In this document: in pieces, positions 20,375 to 29,643 of the stretch
How the letters are laid out: every line of letters begins with the position of its first letter
How positions within the stretch are numbered: the first letter of the stretch is position 1
Translations under genes and position numbers: made by a program
The notes under the pieces: generated by a model
Databases searched by the model: none
The model's input: only the letters and a program-made list of their open reading frames with translations
What the model was told of the DNA's origin: nothing
NCBI RefSeq assembly: GCF_005221325.1
Contig: NZ_CP039889.1
Span: 682,001 to 746,000 of the forward strand
Direction: 5' to 3'
From: Agrobacterium tumefaciens
Lineage (GTDB): Bacteria > Pseudomonadota > Alphaproteobacteria > Rhizobiales > Rhizobiaceae
DNA: 64,000 bases

Positions 20375-21907
20375 ATGCGTGCTGAAAACCAAACCATCAA
20401 TATGACAGAGGCTTCCAGCCCCACGCCCATTCTGGAAATGCGTGGCATCAGCCAGATATTCCCCGGCGTCAAAGCCTTGGATGGCGTCGATATCGCGCTA
20501 TACCCCGGCAAGGTCACCGCGCTGATCGGTGAAAACGGCGCAGGCAAATCCACGCTGGTCAAAATCCTCACCGGTATCTATCGCCCGAACGAGGGTGAAA
20601 TCATGCTGGATGGCAAGGCCGTCCACTTCCACAGCGCACAGGACGCCATCAATGCCGGCGTGACCGCCATTCATCAGGAAACCGTGCTATTCGATGAGCT
20701 TTCGGTGGGCGAAAACATCTTCCTCGGCCATGCGCCCAAAGGTCGTTTTGGCCTGATCGACTGGAAGACCATCAATACGCGTGCCAGAATTCTGCTGGAG
20801 CAGCTGGAAAGCACCATCGATCCTTCCATAAGGTTGAAAGACCTGTCGATCGCCCAGCGTCATCTGGTCGCCATCGCCCGGGCGCTATCGGTCGAGGCGC
20901 GCATCGTCATCATGGACGAACCGACTGCCGCTCTTTCCCGTAAGGAGATCGACGATCTTTTCCGTATCGTCGAAAACCTGAAGCGGCAGGGCAAGGCGAT
21001 CCTCTTCATCAGCCACAAGTTCGATGAAGTCTATGAAATCGCCGAGAATTATGCCGTGTTCCGTGACGGAAAAATGGTTGGCGCTGGCAGGCTTGCCACT
21101 ACCCCGCAGGATGAAATCGTGCGGCTGATGGTTGGCCGCGACGTGACGAATGCCTTTCCCAAGCAGGCCGTAACGCTTGGTCCGACGGTTCTTTCGGTGC
21201 GGGATTATTCGCACCAGACGGAATTCCGTGATATTTCGCTCGAGCTGCGCAAGGGCGAGATTCTCGGTCTTTACGGACTGATCGGGGCCGGGCGCTCCGA
21301 ACTCTGCCAGTCGCTGTTCGGCATCACCCGCCCGGCTTCCGGGCAGGTGACGCTGGACGGCGAGCCGCTCACCATCCGCTCGCCGGAGGATGCGATCCGC
21401 GCCGGCATCGTCTACGTGCCGGAGGAGCGCGGCCGCCACGGGCTGGCACTCGATATGCCGATCTATCAGAACATGTCGCTGCCCTCCCTCACCCGCACCT
21501 CGCGCAAGGGGTTTCTCGCTGCCGCCAATGAATTTGCGCTGGCGCGCAAATATGCCGCACGGCTCGATCTGCGCGCGGCCGCGCTTTCGGTGCCGGTTGG
21601 CACGCTTTCGGGCGGCAATCAGCAGAAGGTGGTGATCGGCAAGTGGCTCGCCACGAAGCCGAAGGTCATCATTCTCGACGAACCCACCAAGGGCATCGAT
21701 ATCGGCTCCAAGGCCGCCGTGCATGGCTTCATCAGCGAGCTTGCGGCCGAAGGCCTGTCGATCATCATGATTTCATCCGAACTTCCCGAAATCCTCAGCA
21801 TGTCCGACCGCGCCATCGTGATGCGCGAAGGCCTGATGGCGGGCCAGTTCGAACGCGCCGATTTTTCTCCGGAAAAGCTGGTGCGCGCCGCCACCGGCAA
21901 TGCCTGA
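20375..21907 (+). CDS. rhaT: Rhamnose ABC transporter ATP-binding protein (tandem ABC domains)
   Basis: This is the energy-coupling subunit of the rhamnose importer, a 510-residue protein of the RbsA/XylG type with two ABC domains. The first domain has an intact Walker A GENGAGKST (about residue 55) and Walker B VIMDEPTAAL but a poor signature (LSIAQRHLVAIARAL). The second has a degenerate Walker A GLIGAGRSE but a good signature LSGGNQQKV and Walker B IILDEPTKGID. This complementary degeneration is normal for sugar importers of this class. The start at 20375 is chosen as the first ATG, but neither it nor the ATG at 20402 has a clear ribosome binding site. The gene is followed 14 nt later by the first permease. 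Confidence 0.92.
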   Translation: MRAENQTINMTEASSPTPILEMRGISQIFPGVKALDGVDIALYPGKVTALIGENGAGKSTLVKILTGIYRPNEGEIMLDGKAVHFHSAQDAINAGVTAIHQETVLFDELSVGENIFLGHAPKGRFGLIDWKTINTRARILLEQLESTIDPSIRLKDLSIAQRHLVAIARALSVEARIVIMDEPTAALSRKEIDDLFRIVENLKRQGKAILFISHKFDEVYEIAENYAVFRDGKMVGAGRLATTPQDEIVRLMVGRDVTNAFPKQAVTLGPTVLSVRDYSHQTEFRDISLELRKGEILGLYGLIGAGRSELCQSLFGITRPASGQVTLDGEPLTIRSPEDAIRAGIVYVPEERGRHGLALDMPIYQNMSLPSLTRTSRKGFLAAANEFALARKYAARLDLRAAALSVPVGTLSGGNQQKVVIGKWLATKPKVIILDEPTKGIDIGSKAAVHGFISELAAEGLSIIMISSELPEILSMSDRAIVMREGLMAGQFERADFSPEKLVRAATGNA

Positions 21908-21921
21908 GAGGGGCCACGAAC

Positions 21922-22923
21922 ATGCAACGTCTACTCAAAAATCGCGAATGGCTGCTGGCGGGCATCATCTTCATCATGATTGCCGGCTTCGCGTTGCGCG
22001 CGCCCGGCTTCGGCCGGCCCGGCAATCTCGTCAATATCTTCAATGATACGTCCATCCTCATCATCCTGGCGCTTGGCCAGATGGCGGTCATTCTCACCAA
22101 ATCCATCGACCTTTCAGTCGCCGCCAATCTCGCCTTTACCGGCATGGCGGTGGCGATGACCAATGCCGCCTTTCCGGGCGTGCCCCTGCCGCTGCTCATC
22201 GTCATGGCCGTCGGCATCGGCGCGTTTCTGGGCTCTCTCAACGGCATCCTCGTCTGGTGGCTCGGCATTCCGCCCATTGTCGTGACGCTTGGCACGCTCA
22301 CCATCTATCGCGGCATGGCCTTCGTGCTGTCGGGCGGTGGCTGGGTGAATGCGCACCAGCTTTCGCCAACCTTCCTCAATGTGCCGCGCACCGTGATCCT
22401 CGGCATGCCGGTTCTGTCCTGGGTCGCCATCCTCATCATCGCCGGGGCCTGGCTGGTGCTCACCCGCAGCTCCTTCGGCCGCTCCGCTTACGCCTCTGGC
22501 GGCAACCCGGGTGCCGCAGTCTATGCGGGCATCGATGTTGGCCGCACCCGCTTTTTCGCCTTCGTGCTGTCGGGCGCACTGGCCGGTCTCGCCAGCTATC
22601 TCTGGGTGTCGCGTTACGCTGTCGCTTATGTGGATATCGCCGCCGGTTTCGAGCTGGACAGCGTGGCGGCCAATGTGATCGGCGGCATTTCGATTGCCGG
22701 CGGCATCGGCTCGGTGGCCGGTGCGGTGCTCGGCGCGCTGTTTCTCGGTGTCATCAAGAACGCGCTGCCCGTCATCGGTATCTCGCCCTTCGCGCAGATG
22801 GCGATATCAGGCGTGGTCATCGTGCTTGCCGTCGTCTTCAACGCCCGCGCCGAGGCGAGAAAAGGCCGCATCATCCTTCGCGACCGGGCCGCCGCAGACC
22901 ATGGCAAGGAAGCATCCGCATGA
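21922..22923 (+). CDS. rhaP: Rhamnose ABC transporter permease 1
   Basis: This is one of two inner-membrane permeases of the rhamnose importer (RbsC/BPD_transp_2 family). The 333-residue protein starts at the ATG at 21922 (MQRLLKNREWLL); the frame is open upstream inside rhaT but without permease features. About nine to ten hydrophobic helices are visible, with the family motif AAGFELDSVAANVIGGISIAGG and GSVAGAVLGALFLGVI near residues 235-275. The stop overlaps the rhaQ start in an ATGA arrangement, implying coupled translation and a heterodimeric channel. Confidence 0.92.
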   Translation: MQRLLKNREWLLAGIIFIMIAGFALRAPGFGRPGNLVNIFNDTSILIILALGQMAVILTKSIDLSVAANLAFTGMAVAMTNAAFPGVPLPLLIVMAVGIGAFLGSLNGILVWWLGIPPIVVTLGTLTIYRGMAFVLSGGGWVNAHQLSPTFLNVPRTVILGMPVLSWVAILIIAGAWLVLTRSSFGRSAYASGGNPGAAVYAGIDVGRTRFFAFVLSGALAGLASYLWVSRYAVAYVDIAAGFELDSVAANVIGGISIAGGIGSVAGAVLGALFLGVIKNALPVIGISPFAQMAISGVVIVLAVVFNARAEARKGRIILRDRAAADHGKEASA

Positions 22924-23930
22924 GCACGAATTCCCAATCGTCACAGGCACCGCGCGTCATTCCCGACAGGCTCGGTACGCCGCTCAGCCGTATCATGGCC
23001 AGTTGGGAAGTGTTGCTGCTTGGCGTTGCGATCCTGATCTTCATCGCCAATTCGCTCGCCTCGCCCTATTTCCTCAATGCCTGGAATCTTTCCGATGCCA
23101 CCTTCAACTTCACCGAAAAGGCGATCATCGCCTTTGCCATGGCGCTTTTGATCATCGCCGGTGAAATCGACCTGTCAGTCGCTGCCATCATCGCGCTCGC
23201 CTCCACTGCCATGGGAGCAGCGGTGCAGATGGGTGTCGGCACGCCCGGCCTCGTCGCCATCGGCATCGGCACCGGGCTTTTCTGCGGCGCCTTCAACGGC
23301 TTTCTGGTCGCGGGGCTGAAACTGCCCTCCATCGTCGTCACCATCGGCACCATGAGCCTGTTTCGCGGCATTTCCTATATGGTGCTGGGGGATCAGGCCT
23401 ATGGCAAATATCCGGCGGATTTCGCCTATTTCGGTCAAGGCTACGTGTTCTGGGTGATCTCATTCGAATTTGTGCTATTCGTCATCATGGCTGTCCTCTT
23501 CGCCATTTTGCTGCACGCAACCAATTTCGGCCGGCAGGTTTATGTCATCGGCACCAACCCCTTCGCCGCCCGCTTCTCCGGCATTCCCGTCGAGCGCGTG
23601 AAGTTCATCCTCTTTCTGCTCACCGGCCTGATGAGCGGTATCGCCGCCGTCTGCCTCACCTCCCGGCTCGGCTCCACGCGGCCGTCCATCGCTCAAGGCT
23701 GGGAGCTTGAAGTGGTAACCATGGTGGTGCTGGGTGGCGTTTCCATTCTCGGCGGTTCCGGCACGATTGCGGGCGTCGTCATCGCCGCCTTCGTCATGGG
23801 CCTTGTCACTTTCGGGCTGGGGCTTTTGAACGTGCCCGGCATCGTCATGTCGATCTTCGTTGGCCTGCTGCTCATCGTTACCATCGCCATCCCCATCGTC
23901 GTCCGTCGCCTTCGAGCCATGAAAGGCTGA
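22920..23930 (+). CDS. rhaQ: Rhamnose ABC transporter permease 2
   Basis: This is the second permease of the rhamnose importer, homologous to rhaP and of the same RbsC family. I place its start at the ATG at 22920 (MSTNSQSSQAPRVIPD), which overlaps the rhaP stop by 4 nt and gives 336 residues. A cytoplasmic polar N-terminus precedes the first helix (VLLLGVAILIFIANSL). The family segment QGWELEVVTMVVLGGVSILG and GSGTIAGVVIAAFVMG lie at about residues 255-290. Having two distinct permease genes is standard for the rhizobial rhamnose transporter, whereas many related sugar importers use a homodimer. Confidence 0.92.
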   Translation: MSTNSQSSQAPRVIPDRLGTPLSRIMASWEVLLLGVAILIFIANSLASPYFLNAWNLSDATFNFTEKAIIAFAMALLIIAGEIDLSVAAIIALASTAMGAAVQMGVGTPGLVAIGIGTGLFCGAFNGFLVAGLKLPSIVVTIGTMSLFRGISYMVLGDQAYGKYPADFAYFGQGYVFWVISFEFVLFVIMAVLFAILLHATNFGRQVYVIGTNPFAARFSGIPVERVKFILFLLTGLMSGIAAVCLTSRLGSTRPSIAQGWELEVVTMVVLGGVSILGGSGTIAGVVIAAFVMGLVTFGLGLLNVPGIVMSIFVGLLLIVTIAIPIVVRRLRAMKG

Positions 23931-23933
23931 GCC

Positions 23934-24257
23934 ATGCCGGAACTCGAAAAACACGCTTTCAAGATGAAACTCTTCGCCGGCAAAGAGGCCGAATACAAAA
24001 AGCGCCATGACGAGATATGGCCGGAGTTGGTGACACTGCTGCACGAGGCGGGTGTGAGCGATTATTCCATCCATCTTGACCCGGAAACCAATATTCTTTT
24101 CGGCGTGCTGACGCGGCCGAAGACCCACGGCATGGCGACTTTGCCCGAACATCCCGTGATGAAAAAATGGTGGGCGCATATGGCCGATATCATGGAGAGC
24201 AATCCCGACAACTCACCCGTTGCAAAAGACCTGGTGACGGTGTTCCATCTGCCATGA
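23934..24257 (+). CDS. rhaU: L-rhamnose mutarotase
   Basis: This small enzyme (107 residues, RhaM/RhaU family) interconverts alpha and beta anomers of L-rhamnose after uptake. The ferredoxin-like fold signature is visible in [19 protein letters not shown], with the catalytic His-containing KRHDE, and in the C-terminal [19 protein letters not shown], which is strongly conserved in this family. It begins 3 nt after the rhaQ stop and its stop overlaps the kinase start by 4 nt. In E. coli the gene is called rhaM (yiiL); rhaU is the rhizobial name. Confidence 0.93.
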   Translation: MPELEKHAFKMKLFAGKEAEYKKRHDEIWPELVTLLHEAGVSDYSIHLDPETNILFGVLTRPKTHGMATLPEHPVMKKWWAHMADIMESNPDNSPVAKDLVTVFHLP

Positions 24258-25636
24258 GCGACAGCATCAAACCGGGCCGTGTCGCAGTCATCGATATCGG
24301 CAAGACCAATGCCAAGGTGGTCGTGATCGACACCGTGAGCGGCGAGGAAATCGCCTCCGAAAAGCGGACGAACCCCGTTCTTCGCGATGGCCCCTACCCG
24401 CATTACGATGTGGAGATGCTCTGGCGCTTCATTCTTGCCGCGCTTCAGCGGTTTGGCCACGAGCCGGGTTTCGATGCGATTTCCATCACCACCCACGGCG
24501 CTTCAGCAGCACTTCTCGATGGAAACGGCGACCTCACCATGTCGGTGCTTGATTACGAGCATATCTACCCCGAACCGGTTCAAGAGGCCTATCGCGGCAT
24601 AAGGCCCGATTTTGATGAAACCGGCTCCCCGCAGCTCCCTGCGGGACTGAACCTCGGTGCGCAGATCCATTTCCAGAAAACCACCTTTCCGGACGATTTC
24701 GCCAGAGTGCGCAGCATCGTCACCTATCCGCAATATTGGGCGGGACGGCTGACCGGGGTGCAGGCAACCGAAACGACGTCGCTCGGGTGCCATACCGACC
24801 TGTGGAACCCGCGCCGGAAGAGCTTCTCCTCGCTGGTCGGGCATCTCGGTATCGAGCATCTGATGGCGCCTGTCCGCTCCGCTTTCGATGTGCTGGGCAC
24901 GATACGCCCATCGCTAGCGCAGGAAACCGGGCTGTCACCGGATATGCCGGTCTATTGCGGCATCCATGATTCCAATGCGTCGCTTTTGCCGCACCTCCTT
25001 CGCCGCAACGGAGATTTTTCCGTCGTCTCCACCGGCACCTGGGTGGTGAATTTCGCCATTGGCGGCAAGGCGGATGCGCTGGATCCCGCCCGCGATACGC
25101 TTTTGAATGTCGATGCGCTTGGACGACCCGTTCCCTCGTCACGCTTCATGGGCGGGCGGGAATACGAGATGCTTGCACAGCAATTCGGACCAGCGACAAC
25201 CCATGACATTGAAGCCGCGCTCAGTGGGGTTATCAAAAAAGGGATGATGTTGCTGCCAAGCGTGGTCAGCGGCTCCGGCCCCTTTCCGGAAAGCGCAGCA
25301 CGCTGGATCGCCGATAACGATGCAACGGCGGCGGAGCGACATGCGGCTGCCTCGCTTTATCTCGCCCTGATGACGGAATTCTGCCTTTCGCTCGTTGAAC
25401 GAAGAGGGCCCATTCTCGTCGAGGGACCCTTCGCCGGAAACACGCTTTATTTGAAGGCACTCGCCGCTTTTGCAGCAACCGATATCATTGCCATGGAAGG
25501 CTCGACGGGAACCAGTGCGGGTGCCGCGCTCCTCACGGGGATCAAGCCGGTTGCCGGTCGCGAGCGTCATTTCACGGCGGGGGATATGGCGGGACTTACT
25601 TCGTATCGCACAGCCTGGCTAGGCCATCTGACCTAA
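24254..25636 (+). CDS. rhaK: Rhamnulokinase
   Basis: This FGGY-type sugar kinase phosphorylates the rhamnose pathway intermediate. The start is placed at the ATG at 24254 ([16 protein letters not shown]), overlapping the rhaU stop; a longer frame from 24167 runs inside rhaU and is not credible. The N-terminal phosphate loop is [13 protein letters not shown], the central hinge [15 protein letters not shown] contains the catalytic Asp of the family, and the C-terminal adenosine site is [13 protein letters not shown]. In Rhizobium leguminosarum the kinase is also needed for rhamnose uptake through the ABC transporter, which fits its place as the last gene of the transport operon. The protein has 460 residues, a normal length. 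Confidence 0.92.
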   Translation: MSDSIKPGRVAVIDIGKTNAKVVVIDTVSGEEIASEKRTNPVLRDGPYPHYDVEMLWRFILAALQRFGHEPGFDAISITTHGASAALLDGNGDLTMSVLDYEHIYPEPVQEAYRGIRPDFDETGSPQLPAGLNLGAQIHFQKTTFPDDFARVRSIVTYPQYWAGRLTGVQATETTSLGCHTDLWNPRRKSFSSLVGHLGIEHLMAPVRSAFDVLGTIRPSLAQETGLSPDMPVYCGIHDSNASLLPHLLRRNGDFSVVSTGTWVVNFAIGGKADALDPARDTLLNVDALGRPVPSSRFMGGREYEMLAQQFGPATTHDIEAALSGVIKKGMMLLPSVVSGSGPFPESAARWIADNDATAAERHAAASLYLALMTEFCLSLVERRGPILVEGPFAGNTLYLKALAAFAATDIIAMEGSTGTSAGAALLTGIKPVAGRERHFTAGDMAGLTSYRTAWLGHLT

Positions 25637-25643
25637 CCCGCAT

Positions 25644-25672
25644 AAAAAATGTGGCCGAACAATCGGCCGCAT
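25644..25672 (-). terminator. Intrinsic terminator of the alpha/beta hydrolase gene
   Basis: ATGTGGCCGA (25649-25658) pairs with TCGGCCGCAT (25663-25672) around a 4-nt loop, with one G-T wobble. The six A residues at 25644-25649 read as a T-run after the hairpin on the minus strand, just downstream of the hydrolase stop. It may also help stop rhaK transcription from the other side, though the T-run there is poor. Confidence 0.75.
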
Positions 25673-25690
25673 TTCGGTTCTGCAGAAGGT

Positions 25691-26527
25691 TCAGCCCTTG
25701 ATGAAGGCCAGCAGGTCGGCATTCAGCACATCGGCATTAACTGTCAGCATGCCGTGCGAGAAGCCGGGATAGGTCTTCAGCGTGCCGTTTTTCAACAGTT
25801 TGACCGACTTATGAGCCGAGTCGGCAATCGGAACGATCTGATCGTCTTCACCATGCAAAACCAGCGTTGGAACGCTGATATTCTTCAGGTCTTCAGTCTG
25901 GTCGGTTTCGGAGAAAGCCTTGATGCCGTCATAATGGGCCTTTGCGCCGCCCATCATGCCCTGACGCCACCAGTTCTGGATCACGCCTTCATGCACGGTC
26001 GCGCCATCGCGGTTGAAGCCATAGAACGGACCGGACGGGACGTCGCGGAAGAACTGGGCGCGGTTTGCTGCAAGTGCTGAGCGGAAGCCGTCAAACACGT
26101 CCATCGGCAGGCCTTCCGGATTGGCCTCGGTCTTGAGCATCAGCGGCGGTACGGCGGAAACGAGAACGGCCTTGGCAACGCGGCCGGCGGGTTCGCCATG
26201 CTTGGCGACATAACGGGCGACTTCGCCGCCACCGGTGGAATGGCCGATATGGACGGCATTCTTCAGATCGAGCGCCTCAACGACTGCAAAGGCGTCGGCG
26301 GCGTAGTGGTCCATGTCGTGACCATCGGCAACCTGGGCGGAACGGCCGTGACCACGGCGGTCATGGGCGACAACACGAAAACCCTTGGAAACGAAGAACA
26401 GCATCTGCGCATCCCAGTCGTCGGACGAGAGCGGCCAGCCGTGGTGGAAGACGATCGGCTGGGCATCCTTCGGGCCCCAGTCCTTGTAGAAGATTTCGGT
26501 TCCGTCTGTCGTCTTAACAAAGCCCAT
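25691..26527 (-). CDS. Alpha/beta hydrolase, non-heme chloroperoxidase/esterase type
   Basis: This 278-residue alpha/beta hydrolase resembles bacterial cofactor-free chloroperoxidases and aryl esterases. The oxyanion segment [13 protein letters not shown] (about residue 26), the RGHGRS loop, the nucleophile elbow [15 protein letters not shown] (serine near residue 93) and the late acid and histidine ([10 protein letters not shown] and PGFSHGM) complete the triad. The ATG ending at 26527 is preceded by AAAGGAG; the frame is open upstream without similarity. It stands alone, between the rhamnose operon and a methyltransferase gene. The natural substrate cannot be told; perhydrolase, lactonase or esterase are all possible. 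Confidence 0.85.
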   Translation of the reverse strand: MGFVKTTDGTEIFYKDWGPKDAQPIVFHHGWPLSSDDWDAQMLFFVSKGFRVVAHDRRGHGRSAQVADGHDMDHYAADAFAVVEALDLKNAVHIGHSTGGGEVARYVAKHGEPAGRVAKAVLVSAVPPLMLKTEANPEGLPMDVFDGFRSALAANRAQFFRDVPSGPFYGFNRDGATVHEGVIQNWWRQGMMGGAKAHYDGIKAFSETDQTEDLKNISVPTLVLHGEDDQIVPIADSAHKSVKLLKNGTLKTYPGFSHGMLTVNADVLNADLLAFIKG

Positions 26528-26846
26528 GATCGTTTCTCCTTTGGTTGCGGTGGCATCTTCCAGCGCAGCCTCTGTTGTGCGCCGGTTTGATGGAGGGATA
26601 ATGACGCAGGAAAACGGTCTCAACAATTACAATAATAATTTGGAATGAGTTGCGCTTTTAGCAATAATAATGGAGCCGCCCACTGCCTGCCGGATTATGG
26701 CATGGGCACTAAACGGCACGCCGCCCCAAAGGTTGCGCGAGATGGCCAAGCGTATAACAAAATGATTGCGGGCAGAACGCTCTGCGCCCTGCCCGCAATG
26801 TGAAACAAACTCTCTAACGTCGCCCTCGGGGTTACATGCCAGGCTT
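26528..26846. other. Intergenic region upstream of the hydrolase and downstream of the FkbM-type gene
   Basis: No gene is supported here. The right half contains the hairpin described separately. The left half is AT-rich (AACAATTACAATAATAATTTGG around 26622-26643, with AATAATAATGG repeated near 26660), as expected for the hydrolase promoter. On the minus strand TTGAGA followed 17 nt later by TATCCC is a weak promoter candidate. Confidence 0.5.
26757..26799 (-). terminator. Terminator of the FkbM-type methyltransferase gene
   Basis: ATTGCGGGCAG (26765-26775) pairs perfectly with CTGCCCGCAAT (26789-26799) around a 13-nt loop. On the minus strand the stem is followed by CATTTTGTT, a moderate U-rich tail, about 50 nt after the methyltransferase stop. 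Confidence 0.65.
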
Positions 26847-27542
26847 TCAATCCACGTTGGGATCGTATTCCCTCGGGCTATCGTCCCGGGAAAACAGCAC
26901 GCAGGGACCGCGCGAGCCGCGCGGATCATAGGCATAACCCTTGGCCGTGAGCGCCTGCATGATGTCGCGAACGCCGGTGAGACCATAGAGGTGGTCGTGC
27001 AGCTCGACGAATATCCGCTCGACACCGGCCAGCTCGGCCTTGCCAAGCAGATCGCGTTCCGCCCCCTCGATATCCATGACGAGCGCGGTGATGCCCTGCT
27101 CGGCCACAAATTCATCGATATTCGCCGAGGAGATTTCGATGCGTTTTTCATAGGGGCCCTGGTTCTCGTCCATCGACGACATCCAGAGATCCTTGCGAAC
27201 ATAAAAGGGATAGGAACGCGGTTCGTCGGCGGTGAGGAGCCCCTGCGAAAACACCACATTGTCACGGCAATTGGCCTTGATGACCCGCTCCGCCAGCGCC
27301 GCCGTGGACGGATTGGCCTCGAAGGCCCAGACGGAAACATCCTCTATGCCGGCGATGATCGAGGTGATGATGCCGATACCGGAGCCCAGCTCCAGCACGC
27401 GGTCGCCGGGCTTGATGGCTTTCAGGACACTGCGGGCCTCCTTCGCCTCGTAGCTGCCGTCGGTCAGCGCCTGCCAGATGACGGGCGAGACCTCATCGGA
27501 AGAAAGAGGCAGGGCAACTCCATGCACGTCCAGTATTTCCAT
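26847..27542 (-). CDS. FkbM family methyltransferase
   Basis: This 231-residue SAM-dependent methyltransferase has the Rossmann motif I in DRVLELGSGIGIITSII (about residues 48-64). The FkbM-type central segment VAEQGITALVMDIEGAERDLL (about residues 126-146) contains the conserved DIEG motif of this family. FkbM relatives methylate hydroxyl groups on sugars or secondary metabolites; the target here is unknown. It is a single-gene unit with its own terminator. A 12-bp palindrome ACCGATATCGGT lies upstream at 27622-27633. The N-terminus (MEILDVHGVALPL) is short, with no extra domains. It could modify a surface glycan, but nothing nearby on this side encodes glycan synthesis. Confidence 0.82.
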   Translation of the reverse strand: MEILDVHGVALPLSSDEVSPVIWQALTDGSYEAKEARSVLKAIKPGDRVLELGSGIGIITSIIAGIEDVSVWAFEANPSTAALAERVIKANCRDNVVFSQGLLTADEPRSYPFYVRKDLWMSSMDENQGPYEKRIEISSANIDEFVAEQGITALVMDIEGAERDLLGKAELAGVERIFVELHDHLYGLTGVRDIMQALTAKGYAYDPRGSRGPCVLFSRDDSPREYDPNVD

Positions 27543-27699
27543 GTCTCAAGCCTTTCGCAAACCCGGTCGCTTCGTCCGAATGATCCATCGACCGGGACTG
27601 CTCTACAACATCGGCGCGGCGACCGATATCGGTTTTAGCGGGCAATGATATATCGGTTAAGAATTCGACACGCTGCCAAGATCGCGAAACAGGTCCGTT

Positions 27700-29634
27700 T
27701 CAGACGGAACTCCAGGCCACCAATTCCTTGGCCGGCAAGGGCCTGCTGATCAGATATCCCTGGACCTGATCGCATCCCAGACGTCTGACACATTCATATT
27801 GCTCTTCGGTCTCGATACCTTCCGCGATCGTCGTCATCCGAAGACTGCGGCCGACGCCGACCACGAATTCCACGATCGCCAATGCGTCACGGTCACTGGT
27901 GATATCGCGCAGGAAGGATCGGTCGATCTTGATCTTGTCGAAGGGCACGCCGCGCAGATTGGCGAGCGACGAATAACCCGTGCCGAAATCATCCATGGCG
28001 ATTTTGATGCCGACCGCCTTCAGCCGCGACAGCGTGTTGATCGTCTGGTCGCTCTTGTTGAGCAGGATCGATTCGGTGATTTCAAGCTCGAGACGGCTCG
28101 GTTCCAGCCCGCTTTTCTCAAGCGCACCCATGACGTTCTGGATAAGGTTGGTGCTGTGGAACTGAACCGGCGAAAGATTGACCGCCACCTTCATGTCCTC
28201 ATCCCACCCCATCGCCTCGCGGCAGGCGGTCTCCATCACCCATTTCCCAAGCGAATGGATGAGGCCGGTTCTTTCCGCGACCGGAATGAACACGCTGGGC
28301 GGCACATCACCTCTAACTGGATGTTTCCAGCGCAGCAGCGCTTCGAAGCCGCAAAGCTTGCGGGTCTGCGTTGCCACCTGTGGCTGGTAATAGACTTCCA
28401 TCTCGTCGTTCTGCAGTGCCGTCTGCAGATCGGCCTCGAAGGATTTCTTTTCCGTCAGCTGCTTCTGCATGCGGACCTTGAACACGCTTGCCCGGCCCGG
28501 GCCGATGGCTTTCGCCTCGTAAAGAGCGAGGTCAGCACGCTTGAACAATTCATCGGCATCGACGGCGCCATGCGAGATGGCGATGCCGATGCAAGTGCCG
28601 ATTTTGACTTCCTGCTCACCCAGCTGGTAGGTACGGCTGATCTGGTCGATGAGCTTCGTGGCAAGACGGCGCGCGGCATCCTCGTTCAGATCGTCGGAGA
28701 CGACGGCAAATTCATCGCCGCCGAGACGGCAGACCATGTCATAATCGCCGCCGATGGCAGAAAGGCGCTGCGCCACGGCCTGAAGCAGCGCATCGCCCGC
28801 ATCATGGCCGAGCGTGTCGTTCACGTCCTTGAACCCGTCGAGATCGAGGAGGAGGATGGCCGTCGTTCCGGTGCCGCCGAAGGATCGGCGCAACCTTTCG
28901 ATCAGTTCCTGCCTGAACAGCGCGCGGTTCGGCAGCCCCGTCAATGCGTCATGATAGGCGTCATGTTCCAGCCGGACATTCTTCGCCTGCAGCTCCAGCG
29001 TGGCGGCGCGCAAATCGTCCGTCAGGCCGCGCATACTTTTCTGCGCACGATTCAGGAGATCGTTCTGGCGCAGCAGCAAGATGACGAGGGCAATACCACA
29101 CAGGATCAGGCCGCCGGCCAGCGCGGTATAGACGATGTGCAGCTTGCGCACATCTTCATGGGCGGTATCGATGAGGTTGACATCATAAGCGACGGAGGAT
29201 GAGGCGAGCGTCGTCATCGGCGCATCGAGCGCGCTCATTGTCGACAGGAGATCAGGAACCTCGGCCGGATCGAGCGTGTTCACCTCCTGCTCCAGCCGCG
29301 CCAGAACGGCATCGAGGCGGTTTACAAGTTCCCGCCACTGCTGTTTCTCATTGATGAAGGCCCCAAGATTGCCCTGCTTCAGAAGCTCCAGCCGGCTCAG
29401 CATGATGTCCAGCCGTAGCTGCAACTCGTCCCGGTCTATTTTGCCGGGATTGAGCGCGAAGACGGCCAGCTTGTTCTGCAGGCGCAGATACTCCGCCACC
29501 GTCTGGCTGACGGCCCAGGAATCATTGTAGCGGGCAAATTTCTGCAGAGCGGTCTGCCGCTCGGCAATGACGAAAGCGATATAGCCTGTTGCCAGGACGA
29601 AGCAACAGATGATCACCGCCACAAGTTTTCGCAA
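27700..29634 (-). CDS. dcpA: Membrane GGDEF-EAL protein, DcpA-like dual diguanylate cyclase/phosphodiesterase
   Basis: This is an inner-membrane c-di-GMP enzyme of 644 residues. A first membrane segment (residues 5-22) is followed by a helical periplasmic sensor of about 150 residues and a second membrane segment (about 170-190). A GGDEF domain follows, with intact GGDEF at 305-309, then an EAL domain with EALLRWKHP at 431-439 and DDFGTGYSSL. The allosteric I-site RxxD is not present (GDYD instead). The start is a TTG ending at 29634; the stop of the preceding gene is in the same frame 12 nt earlier, which excludes longer versions, and AAAGG is well placed. Architecture and the pruR-like gene directly upstream match A. 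tumefaciens DcpA, which switches between c-di-GMP synthesis and breakdown under pterin control and affects attachment. Confidence 0.85.
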   Translation of the reverse strand: MRKLVAVIICCFVLATGYIAFVIAERQTALQKFARYNDSWAVSQTVAEYLRLQNKLAVFALNPGKIDRDELQLRLDIMLSRLELLKQGNLGAFINEKQQWRELVNRLDAVLARLEQEVNTLDPAEVPDLLSTMSALDAPMTTLASSSVAYDVNLIDTAHEDVRKLHIVYTALAGGLILCGIALVILLLRQNDLLNRAQKSMRGLTDDLRAATLELQAKNVRLEHDAYHDALTGLPNRALFRQELIERLRRSFGGTGTTAILLLDLDGFKDVNDTLGHDAGDALLQAVAQRLSAIGGDYDMVCRLGGDEFAVVSDDLNEDAARRLATKLIDQISRTYQLGEQEVKIGTCIGIAISHGAVDADELFKRADLALYEAKAIGPGRASVFKVRMQKQLTEKKSFEADLQTALQNDEMEVYYQPQVATQTRKLCGFEALLRWKHPVRGDVPPSVFIPVAERTGLIHSLGKWVMETACREAMGWDEDMKVAVNLSPVQFHSTNLIQNVMGALEKSGLEPSRLELEITESILLNKSDQTINTLSRLKAVGIKIAMDDFGTGYSSLANLRGVPFDKIKIDRSFLRDITSDRDALAIVEFVVGVGRSLRMTTIAEGIETEEQYECVRRLGCDQVQGYLISRPLPAKELVAWSSV

Positions 29635-29643
29635 ACGGCACCT

